A DNA stretch of 64,000 nucleotides from Kibdelosporangium philippinense (lineage in GTDB: Bacteria; Actinomycetota; Actinomycetes; Mycobacteriales; Pseudonocardiaceae): NCBI RefSeq assembly GCF_021390435.2, contig NZ_JAJVCN010000004.1, positions 724,501 through 788,500 of the forward strand, written 5' to 3'. Each line of letters opens with the position of its first letter. Position 1 is the first letter of the stretch. The notes below the pieces were generated by a model. That model worked only from the letters and a program-made list of their open reading frames with translations. It did not search any database and was not told the DNA's origin. This document shows positions 7,378-15,214 of this stretch, piece after piece. Position numbers and translations under genes: made by a program.

Positions 7378-9486
7378 ATGCGAAGAACAACTGTCCCTGG
7401 TAGACGTTTAGCCCGCGGTCTTGCCGCCGTCGCGGTGGTCACTGGCCTGATGGCGCCGGTTGCCGCGCACGCGGCACCGTCTGACATTCCGGCAGCGGCA
7501 GGCAACCCTGCCAGCGCGCTGGCGATTCCGCAGGTCGCGGCGGACCCGGCGGCGACCGCGGTTCCTGAGTCCACTGAGGTGGAGAAGGTTCGCGCGGTCC
7601 GCGCGATCGAGGTCGGCGAGGCGACCGACGAGTGGTTGATGTTGTCGGACAAGAACTTCGTGTTCCGGGTCTTCGACAAGATCAACGCGGACAAGTACCC
7701 GCTGACCAAGGCCGAGGCCTACCGCGTCTACAAGATCGTGGTGGAGAAGGCGGACGCACCGGACGCGACCGCGTTCATCCGTACCAGCATTCACGACTTC
7801 GTTGACCGTGACCACCTTGAGTACGCCCGCCGCCAGGAAGAAGCCCGCCTGGCCCGCGAGGCTCGGCAGAAGGCCGCCGCCTTCGCTGAGATCCCAGCGG
7901 ATGCGGCGATGCTGGACGGCAACGACCAGAACTTCGTGTACCAGGTGTGGCGCCGCTCCACCGGCCCGAAGGTCAAAGACGGCGCCATGACCGCGTGGGG
8001 CGGCGACTCCGCCGCATGGAAGAAGTTCATCGGCACGGACATCTTCACGCTGCACATCGCCGACCAGCGGGACGCGATCGAGAAGGCCAAGCAGGAAAGC
8101 GAAGAAGCGGCCAGGATCCTGGCGGCCAAGCAGGCCAAGAAGAACGCCGCCGCGGTGCTGGGCATTGTCGTGCCGGACGGCTGGCTTGTGCTGTCGGACG
8201 ACAACTTCATCCGCCAGTTGCTGACCACGGCTGAATTGGCTGACCCGCGCCACATTGAGGTCCGCAACGCCGCCGAGGCCGCGCTGCGCAGCAGCAATCC
8301 GGCGGACTGGAAAGCCTTCATCGACACCGGCCTGAAGGCCGCCGATGACCGGGATGCCGCACGGGAGAAGGCGATCCGCGAGGAAGCCGACCGTAAGAAG
8401 GTCCGGGACATCCGGGCAAAGGCCGAGGTCAGCCTGGTCCGTCCGCGTCTGGTCGCCGCCGCGAACGCGGCACTGGCCGGGACCCCGGCCGACGTGACGA
8501 AGTTCCTGACCGAGACCCAGTACAACGTGCAGACTCAGTCGATCATGGCCACCACGGCCGCGACCGCCGCGAAGGGCTGGTACGTGCGTGCTGGCGGCGG
8601 TGACGCGTTCATCACCCCAGGTGTGCAGAGCGGCACGGTCGCTGACGCTCCCTTGGGCGAGGCCAGCTGGAAGGTCGTTCCGGGTCTGGCGGACGAGAAC
8701 TGCTTCTCCCTCGAGTCCGCCACGCATGCCGGTAGCTTCGTGCGTCACCAGGACTACCGGGTGAAGCTGCACGCCAACGACGGCACCGACGCGTTCAAGG
8801 CCTCCGCCACCTGGTGTGCCAAGGCAGGCCTGGAAGGCGCCGGTGTGGCGCTGGAGTCCAAGAACGTGCCCGGCCGTTTCATGCGGCACATCAACTCGGA
8901 GATCTGGCTGGCCAACGACAGCGGCCAGTTCGCATGGGACACCCCCACGCTGTACAAGCCGGACGCCACCTGGAACATCGTCGACCCCGACCCGCTGATC
9001 AGCACCCACATCCAGCTGCGCTGGCTCAACGAAAGCGCACTGCGCACGATCGTTGGCGCCCCCAAGGCCCCTGAGGTCCTGGTTGACGGCATCCGGTACC
9101 GCGAGTACGCCAACAACGCCCGCATCTACTGGGGCAAGGACACCGGCGTGCGCAGCATCACCGGCGAGGCGCTGACCAAGTTCCTTGCCTCCGGCGCGCA
9201 CAAGATGCGGATGCCGGTCATCGACACCACCCCCACCCCGGACAAGAAGGGGACCTACACCCACTTCTTCAACGGGCTGTCGATCTACTGGACCCCCGAG
9301 ACGGGTGCGCACCTGGTCTACGGCGCGATCCGGGACCGTTGGCAGGCAATGGACTGGGAGCGTTCGTACCTCGGCTACCCGAAGACGGACGAGGAGCAGG
9401 TCGGAAACCTGCGCCGCAGCACCTTCCAGGGCGGCTACATCTACCACGACCCGGCGACCGGCAGGACCTGGGACACCAAGTTCTGA
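7378..9486 (+). CDS. Secreted ALF-repeat protein with AbfB-like and LGFP-like domains
   Basis: The protein has 702 residues with signal peptide LARGLAAVAVVTGLMAPVAAHA. Residues about 70-390 hold ALF-type helical repeats (for example DATAFIRTSIHDFVDRD, SAAWKKFIGTDIFTLH, PADWKAFIDTGLKAADDRD). Residues about 440-540 (CFSLESATHAGSFVRHQDYRVKL..., FMRHINSEIWL) resemble the AbfB arabinose-binding beta-trefoil. The last 130 residues contain LGFP-like wall-binding repeats (FNGLSIYWTPETGAHLVYGAI, SYLGYPKTDEE). The architecture suggests an exported, wall-attached protein that binds arabinose-containing glycans, as in arabinogalactan. The gene ends before a very strong hairpin. Confidence 0.85.
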   Translation: MRRTTVPGRRLARGLAAVAVVTGLMAPVAAHAAPSDIPAAAGNPASALAIPQVAADPAATAVPESTEVEKVRAVRAIEVGEATDEWLMLSDKNFVFRVFDKINADKYPLTKAEAYRVYKIVVEKADAPDATAFIRTSIHDFVDRDHLEYARRQEEARLAREARQKAAAFAEIPADAAMLDGNDQNFVYQVWRRSTGPKVKDGAMTAWGGDSAAWKKFIGTDIFTLHIADQRDAIEKAKQESEEAARILAAKQAKKNAAAVLGIVVPDGWLVLSDDNFIRQLLTTAELADPRHIEVRNAAEAALRSSNPADWKAFIDTGLKAADDRDAAREKAIREEADRKKVRDIRAKAEVSLVRPRLVAAANAALAGTPADVTKFLTETQYNVQTQSIMATTAATAAKGWYVRAGGGDAFITPGVQSGTVADAPLGEASWKVVPGLADENCFSLESATHAGSFVRHQDYRVKLHANDGTDAFKASATWCAKAGLEGAGVALESKNVPGRFMRHINSEIWLANDSGQFAWDTPTLYKPDATWNIVDPDPLISTHIQLRWLNESALRTIVGAPKAPEVLVDGIRYREYANNARIYWGKDTGVRSITGEALTKFLASGAHKMRMPVIDTTPTPDKKGTYTHFFNGLSIYWTPETGAHLVYGAIRDRWQAMDWERSYLGYPKTDEEQVGNLRRSTFQGGYIYHDPATGRTWDTKF

Positions 9487-9503
9487 CCGATCGTCTGACA
9501 CAA

Positions 9504-9596
9504 GGGGCCCGGCACCACGAAAAGCCTCGTGAGTGGTTAGGCGCGTTAGAACACGCCTAACCACTCACGAGCTGTTCAAGCGCCGGGCCTCTTTTT
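9504..9596 (+). terminator. Large nested hairpin terminator
   Basis: An 18-base perfect inverted repeat (9526-9543 with 9554-9571, 10-base loop) sits inside an outer pair GGCCCGGC/GCCGGGCC and is followed by TTTTT at 9592-9596. It should stop transcription from the preceding ALF-repeat gene before the next one. Confidence 0.8.
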
Positions 9597-9622
9597 GGCT
9601 TCTATTGGGGGTTACCCGAGCA

Positions 9623-12600
9623 ATGAGACTTGTCCACAGAGCGATGGCGGCCGCGCTGACCGCCGTGGTGTTCACGGGACTTGTGCAGTCCGCGAACATC
9701 GCGGTCGCCGAGCCCGTCGTGTCCACACCGACGACATCAACCACACCGACCACATCGTCCACTGAGGACCCGCCGCCGTACCCGGGATGGGATGGCAAGA
9801 CCGGCGTTCCCGACACCGGGGATCCGCGGATGCGGCAACTGGTGGCCGACAACGCTGAACTGGCCGAGGATGTCGAAGTCCGGGATGCCGCAAAGGCCGC
9901 GCTGGACGGCGGCCGCACGGCGATCATGGCGTTCCTCAACACGGGTTTGAAACAAGCGCAGCAGAAGGCCGCAGATCGTAAGGCCCGTGTCGCAGCTGAA
10001 AACCGCGCAGCCATCGAGCCGTTGCGTGGCACCGGTGGCCCGTACTTGCGGGCCGAAGTGGACCGTGTGCTCGCGGGAACCGATCTCGACCGATTGCAGT
10101 TCCTGGCTTACGGCAAGGCAATAGCTGAGCAACGCGACGCGGCGGCCGTCCAAAGTGCCCAACAGCGGGCTGACGAGAGCCGCGCCCGGGTCCAGCTGGT
10201 CCTTGGCGCAGGTGGTCCTGAGGTCAAGCGTGCCGCACAAGCCGCACTCGACGCTGGTGACACGGCCATCGAGCAGTTTCTGGCCACCGGATACCTCGAA
10301 GCGGCCAAAAAGGACGCTGAGGCCCGCGAGAAGGTCCTCGCCGACGAGGAAGCACGCATCAAGGCCGCCGAAGCACTGTCCGAACTGGCCAAGAAGTCCG
10401 CGCGCGCCAATGCGGCCCGCCAGATTCTGATGGTGCAGCACGGCAACGGCATCCGGGCACTGCAGCGGTCGTCCAATGCCTTGATCCTGGCCGGAAACGA
10501 GGCCCGCAAGGCCGAACAGATCCTTGCCGCGAACGATGCGGGCGGCCAGCATCCCGTCGACTCCTTCAACGGCGTGAAGGCCGAAGTCGCACGCCAGCTG
10601 AGCAACGCACGCGCAGCCACGGACGACGCGAACCGCGCAGCCGTCCAGGCCAAGGTCCAGGCTGACGTGCTGGTGGAAACTGGCCTGCCGTATGGCACGC
10701 AGTGGGCGCAGATGGCCTACGGCATGTCCCAGGCAGCCAAGGCAGCGGCCTCTGCGGTGGAGACCGCGTCGCACTCGGTCGACGCGGCCGCGTTCACCGA
10801 CCAGGCTCGCAACGCCCAGGAACGCGCGGAACGCCACGCCGACCAGGCCAAGAAGTGGCGCGAGACCGCCGAAGCCCACGCCCGGGCCGCAGCTGACCTG
10901 GCCGAAGCCGCGCGCGTGCAGATGGAAGCGGCCAAGGACGCCGCAGCGCGCACCAAGGCCGCACGCCAGGCCGCGGAAGCCGCCGAGAGGCAGGCATGGG
11001 CGGCCGCGGAGCGTACCCGCCAGCAGCGGATCATCGCCGAACGCGAAGCCGCCAACGCGGCAGCGGCGCGTGCGGTTGCTGAACGGGAGCGTGCCAACGC
11101 ATCGGCCGCACGGGCACGGGCCCAACAGCAAGCCGCTGTGGCCCGCGCAGCCCGAGGTGAAGCCGAGCGCCAGGCCGGAACTGCCTTGAGCGCGCGGCAG
11201 AGCGCCGAGGCACAGGACGCCATCGCAGGGCAGGCGGAAAACCGGGCGCGTGCCGAGGAACGCAACGCCACCGCGGCCCGTGACGCGGCCGTGGCAGCGC
11301 ACAATGCCAACAACCACAAGGAATCCCGGGCGCGGGCGCTGGAAGCGTACGCCGCACAGGTCCGTGGCACCGACGCGGAACACGCCGCAAACCAGGCTGC
11401 GGGCCAAGCACGCACGGACGCGAACAACGCCCGTACGGCCGCAGGCGCCGCACGCAACGCAGCAAACGTCGCGACCGGTGCGGCGGCTGGTGCGCGTGGC
11501 GCAGCCAATGAGGCAACCCGTGCCGCGGCACGGGCACGCGCGGCAGCACAAGCCGCAGCTGCGGCGGCAGCACGAGCCAACGCGGCAGCAAACCGTGCCG
11601 AAGCCGAGGCAGCGGCGACGCACGCCGCCGCGATGCGGGCCGACGCAGCCGCGTCGGACGCGACGTTCGAAGAGGCCAAGGCCGCTGAGGCAGCACAGAA
11701 CTCGGTGAACCTGGCCAACCAGGCCGCGTCCGAAGCGCTGCAGTCGCAGATGTCCGCCGAGCGCACCAAGTCCGAATCGGACGCGGCCGCCCAGGAGGCC
11801 GTCTCCGCCGCCACCCAGTCGGTACTGGCGACCCAGGCCGCCAGCGCGGCACAGACGTCCTCGCAGGCGATCACTGATCCGGCCAATACCGCGATCTCCG
11901 TGGTCGCGCCGTTCACCGGGCAGGACCTCGACGCGGAGTTCGTGGCCCTCGTGGCCGAGCAGGCGCAGAAGGTCGGCGTCGAACAGGCCGCGGCGGCCAA
12001 GCGTCGTGCCGACGAAGCCATGGAGGCCGCACGTCTGGCCCAGGAAGCCGCCGATCGGGCAGCAGCCGAGGTCAAGCCCGCATACGAGGCCGCCGCGGCC
12101 GCAGCGAAGTCGTCCGCCGCGGCCGCACGGTCAGCTGCCGAGGCACAGCAGGCCGCAGCCGAAGCAGCAGCCGACGGCGCGGCGGCTCGTGCCGCATCAG
12201 CTCGCGCCAACCAAGCCGACGCGCAGGCCAGGGCCGACGCGCTCCGAGCCCGTCGTGCGGCCAACTCCGCGGCGAGCAACGCGGCGATCGCGGGCAAGAA
12301 CGCGACCGCAGCAGGACGGGAAGCCAGCATCGCCCGGTCCGCCGCCAGTGCCGCCGAGGCGGACGCCGCGGCCGCGCAAAACGCCGCCGGTCGTGCGGAA
12401 ACCGACGCAGCAGCGGCCGAGGTCGCGGCGCAGAGCGCGGAGAAGCACGCCTTGGCCGCGGCAGAGGCAGCCCGCAACGCCATGGGCATGGCTGTCGAGG
12501 CCCAGAAGGCCGCTGAGGCCGCCGAGGCACGGGCCAGGGCAGGCATCGAGGAGGCCGAACGGCAGAAGCGGGAAGCGGGCAAGCCGGGCAGCAACCTGCG

Positions 12601-13063
12601 CGAGCTCTACAAGCACGGGTTCGTCGTGACCACGGACGACGACCTGCCGCTGTACGTGTCCGCCGACGAGGTGCACAAGGAGCTGCAGCGGTGCTTCAAC
12701 TGCAGCTTCCCGATCAAGAACGCCCCGGCCGGCTACCCGGCCGACGGCCAGAGCATTCCGCTCGACGCGTGCCTGCCTTTGCTCGGTTTCGTCTGTATGA
12801 GCGCGCCGGTGAAGGCGTACACCATCACCGAGAACGGGAAATGGCGCGGGTTCTATTTCATCGCACAGGAAGGGCACTTCGACGGAGCCGGTTCGGTCAT
12901 CGAGTTCCGGTTCTACAACAACACCCAGGGAATGCTCGTCATGCAGGTCACCGCGCACGTGGCTGACCCAGCGGCGCCCGACGTGATCAACCGGGAAGTG
13001 GCACTGGACAAATGGGACTCGTTCACGTCCGCGCTTGGCCAGAACATCCATGAACACCGTTGA
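9623..13063 (+). CDS. Large secreted alanine-rich coiled-coil ALF-repeat protein, candidate effector carrier
   Basis: The protein has 1146 residues. The start at 9623 gives signal peptide RLVHRAMAAALTAVVFTGLVQSANIAVA, then a Thr/Pro-rich linker. Residues about 65-260 have three ALF repeats (AIMAFLNTGLKQAQQKA, RLQFLAYGKAIAEQRD, AIEQFLATGYLEAAKKD). About 700 residues of alanine-rich heptad-like sequence follow, predicted to be a long coiled coil or rod. The last ~150 residues are different: LRELYKHGFVVTTDDDLPLYVSADEV, four cysteines in RCFNCSFP and ACLPLLGFVC, and a beta-rich end. This layout (export signal, rod, compact tip) with a small membrane protein 36 bases downstream is what polymorphic toxin/immunity pairs look like, but the tip family is unknown to me. 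Confidence 0.8.
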   Translation: MRLVHRAMAAALTAVVFTGLVQSANIAVAEPVVSTPTTSTTPTTSSTEDPPPYPGWDGKTGVPDTGDPRMRQLVADNAELAEDVEVRDAAKAALDGGRTAIMAFLNTGLKQAQQKAADRKARVAAENRAAIEPLRGTGGPYLRAEVDRVLAGTDLDRLQFLAYGKAIAEQRDAAAVQSAQQRADESRARVQLVLGAGGPEVKRAAQAALDAGDTAIEQFLATGYLEAAKKDAEAREKVLADEEARIKAAEALSELAKKSARANAARQILMVQHGNGIRALQRSSNALILAGNEARKAEQILAANDAGGQHPVDSFNGVKAEVARQLSNARAATDDANRAAVQAKVQADVLVETGLPYGTQWAQMAYGMSQAAKAAASAVETASHSVDAAAFTDQARNAQERAERHADQAKKWRETAEAHARAAADLAEAARVQMEAAKDAAARTKAARQAAEAAERQAWAAAERTRQQRIIAEREAANAAAARAVAERERANASAARARAQQQAAVARAARGEAERQAGTALSARQSAEAQDAIAGQAENRARAEERNATAARDAAVAAHNANNHKESRARALEAYAAQVRGTDAEHAANQAAGQARTDANNARTAAGAARNAANVATGAAAGARGAANEATRAAARARAAAQAAAAAAARANAAANRAEAEAAATHAAAMRADAAASDATFEEAKAAEAAQNSVNLANQAASEALQSQMSAERTKSESDAAAQEAVSAATQSVLATQAASAAQTSSQAITDPANTAISVVAPFTGQDLDAEFVALVAEQAQKVGVEQAAAAKRRADEAMEAARLAQEAADRAAAEVKPAYEAAAAAAKSSAAAARSAAEAQQAAAEAAADGAAARAASARANQADAQARADALRARRAANSAASNAAIAGKNATAAGREASIARSAASAAEADAAAAQNAAGRAETDAAAAEVAAQSAEKHALAAAEAARNAMGMAVEAQKAAEAAEARARAGIEEAERQKREAGKPGSNLRELYKHGFVVTTDDDLPLYVSADEVHKELQRCFNCSFPIKNAPAGYPADGQSIPLDACLPLLGFVCMSAPVKAYTITENGKWRGFYFIAQEGHFDGAGSVIEFRFYNNTQGMLVMQVTAHVADPAAPDVINREVALDKWDSFTSALGQNIHEHR

Positions 13064-13099
13064 TAGGCTGGCGGCCGAGATGACCGAAAGGGACAGTGC

Positions 13100-13345
13100 G
13101 TGAACCTCGTTGTCGATGTCGCGGGTTTGCTGGCGTGGGTCGCGGCCTATGTCCTCGCCTTCGTCGCTGTCGCGAAATTCGGCCGCGCGGTGTGGCAGTA
13201 CGTGGTTCCGTTCCTTGGGCTGGCGGTCGGATTCGTCGCGTATTTCGTGATCGCGTGGCGGTTCGGCCGATGGCCAGTGCTCATCGTCGGCTTGGTGTTG
13301 TGCGCTGTGGCCGTCGCCGTGCTTTCACGGCGACGGGAGCGTTGA
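13100..13345 (+). CDS. Small four-helix membrane protein, possible partner of the upstream rod protein
   Basis: This 81-residue protein is almost entirely hydrophobic, with about three to four short membrane segments (VDVAGLLAWVAAYVLAFVAVA, YVVPFLGLAVGFVAYFVIAW, WPVLIVGLVLCAVAVAVL) and a basic tail RRRER. The GTG start has AAAGGGA just upstream and lies 36 bases after the large ALF-repeat gene, so co-transcription is likely. The position and topology would fit an immunity protein for a membrane-acting or periplasmic toxin. That role is inference; no family was recognised. Confidence 0.65.
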   Translation: MNLVVDVAGLLAWVAAYVLAFVAVAKFGRAVWQYVVPFLGLAVGFVAYFVIAWRFGRWPVLIVGLVLCAVAVAVLSRRRER

Positions 13346-13347
13346 TT

Positions 13348-13381
13348 CGATGCCGTGAGGGGCCTCTCCCTCACGGCATCG
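13348..13381. terminator. Bidirectional terminator hairpin
   Basis: A 14-base perfect inverted repeat (13348-13361 with 13368-13381, 6-base loop) lies between the small membrane protein gene and the 3' end of the convergent pseudogene. Confidence 0.7.
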
Positions 13382-14595
13382 AGTCCCAGCGAATGTGGTG
13401 CGCTGCCACGGTTTCGCGTGCCCACCGGGCGATAGTGTCGCCGTCTTCAACGGTCGGATAGATGGTGCGTCCCTCGGTGAAGCCGTTCACGGGATCGAAG
13501 GCGACACCAGCGTTTCCGTTGTCCACCGCCAGAATTCGTTGCTGGCGCAGCCATTCCGCGTGAAACCCGTATGCGGGCTGCCCTGGGCGGACGAGGTGTG
13601 CGTCGAAACCCGGAATGATCGTCGCGACATAGGGAATCCCGGAGTTCGTCCAGGTCGCCGTGATGTTGCGGGCGTAGGCCATCCGCTCGTTCTCGGTGAT
13701 CTGGTTCTCGGGTTTTGGTGCGCCAGGCCCCTGCGAGGTGATGTTGTACGGGTTGATCATGACGATGCTCTCGGCATTGCGCAGCGCCACAGGGTCCGGT
13801 CCCTCGTGCGTACCGTACGGCGGCAGCGGAGTGGGATCGATTCCCCAGCCGACCAGGGCACCGGTTCGTTCACGCAGGATCCTCGCCGCCGTATCGAAAC
13901 CGGCGGCGAACTGGCGTGAATCGATCGGGCTGCCGTGGATCGCCTCGATCTGCCAGATGACATGGCGTGCGGTGCCGCTTTTGTCGAACACCCGTAGGTA
14001 GTTGGGCTCGTTTCCGAAGGTTTTGAGCAACCATTCGGCTCGATGGACGAGCTCGTTGAGATTGTCCGGGAAATACGCGTAGAACTCGTTGATCGTGGTC
14101 ACCTCGATCAACGGGGCGACCAGCAGGCCGAGCTGCCTGGCGATGTCGAACAGCTGCCTGACCCGATCGATCTACTCGGCCTCGGTGTACGTGCCCAGCC
14201 GCCCCTCATGTGGCCAGATCTTCTTGGAGAACAGCCATGTCGGCGCGTACAGATCGGATTCCGCGGTGTGCCCGAAATAGGAGAGCTTGACCGTATTGAG
14301 ACCGGCTTTCACCAGCTGCTGCAAGGAGAACCGGATGTCGTCCGGATTAGTCCAGTCCAACTGATCGGCGTTGAGCGGATGCCGCGTGAACAGGGGAACA
14401 GAGGACGGATTGGGCGGCCCGGCGAAGTACAAACCGGTATAGATCCGCTGGCCGAGGTGCGAGCTGTTGCCAATCCGGCCCCATTGCCTGCGGGGCAACG
14501 GATGCGTCGGCTTCTTGGCCGGACACCAACGGCGCGCCGAGTACCCCGGCGCTCCCGAGGAGTGCCGCGCGTCGGCTGAACGTCGAACTGGACAT
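13371..14595 (-). pseudogene. Broken Tat-exported TIM-barrel-like enzyme (frameshift plus amber stop)
   Basis: An ATG at 14595 opens MSSSTFSRRAALLGSAGV, a twin-arginine signal peptide. That frame is lost at about 14460-14505, where the homologous sequence continues in another frame (GRIGNSSHLGQRIYTGLYFAGPP... NTVKLSYFGHT). An in-frame TAG at 14172-14174 then interrupts GTYTEAE / IDRVRQLFDIARQLG, after which the same frame runs to the end. Joined, the parts give about 405 residues with features of a glycan-active TIM-barrel (NTVKLSYFG, LGLLVAPLIEVTTINEF). It may be DUF5010- or GH99/71-like, but I am not sure of the family. Confidence 0.75.
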
Positions 14596-15123
14596 GTCCC
14601 GATGATGCCGACCCGTGCGGGCGATCACATTGCCCTGCGGGGCAGGGCTAGTGGTGCGGAACGTTGCCGTCGCGACTGTTCGCGAGGGCCGCGTGAGGGG
14701 CGTTGAACGCCAATGCCAGGAGTCAGGCTTGCTGATCGGGCGTTGCTGGACCGGTGTTCGGGTCGGTGACCTGTAGGTTTCCTGGGTGACCCAGTGCGGA
14801 AGCCTGTCATGGCCGCGGTCACGCTGGCGTGCCACGGCGCCGTGTGGGCGGTAGGCCGGTGCGAGGGGAAGATTCGTGGCGTTCAACGCCGTCAAGGTGA
14901 CCTTCACGGCATGAACGTGGGTAACAGGTGTGGCATGTGCGACAGGTGTGACTCAGGTGACGATTGATCATCCATTATGGACAGACCCGAAGCTCGGTTA
15001 CATGGTCGACGATATGAGACGAGCTACTGGGCGCGGACGATCGCGCACGGAGTTGAAGGCGGCGAAAACGACGAATGGCAAGGAGAAGTATCTCCCTGCC
15101 ATGTTTAACATATAGCAGGCCTG
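14596..15123. other. Gene-free stretch with an inverted GGCGTTNAACGCC repeat
   Basis: No convincing gene is present. The 13-base word GGCGTTGAACGCC at 14699-14711 recurs as its exact reverse complement GGCGTTCAACGCC at 14878-14890, followed by GTCAAGGTGACCTTCACGGC, itself partly palindromic. This looks like an intergenic repeat of a kind that generates false short reading frames in related genomes; the link to a named repeat family is from memory and unverified. The last part up to 15123 leads into the rph regulatory region. Confidence 0.4.
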
Positions 15124-15143
15124 GGGGCTTGTGGCAAGACCCC
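15124..15143 (+). promoter_or_regulatory. Rifamycin-associated element (RAE)-like inverted repeat
   Basis: GGGGCTTG and CAAGACCCC flank TGG, forming a near-perfect inverted repeat 71 bases before the rph start. It matches, as I recall it, the conserved element found upstream of rifamycin-inactivating genes (rph, arr and others) that is needed for rifamycin induction. Confidence 0.7.
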
Positions 15144-15214
15144 GGTTGTGCCGCAGAATCCTCCACCGTAGCCAAGTATGACAAGTACGAACCGAAGCAT
15201 GGGGGATCGAGCGA

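Noticed and set aside
7408..9564. Minus-strand open frame of 718 codons opposite the second ALF-repeat gene
   Set aside because: It is an antisense shadow of a GC-rich gene; there is no ribosome site or family motif, while the plus strand has a signal peptide and known domains.
10600..12540. Possible tandem DNA repeat array in the alanine-rich region
   Set aside because: The periodicity is at protein level (heptad-like Ala-rich coiled coil); no exact DNA unit repeats in tandem.
9737..12594. Long minus-strand frames (up to 628 codons) opposite the alanine-rich rod gene
   Set aside because: The biased Ala codons of the real gene keep other frames open; the products are Arg/Ala/Cys-rich low-complexity sequence.
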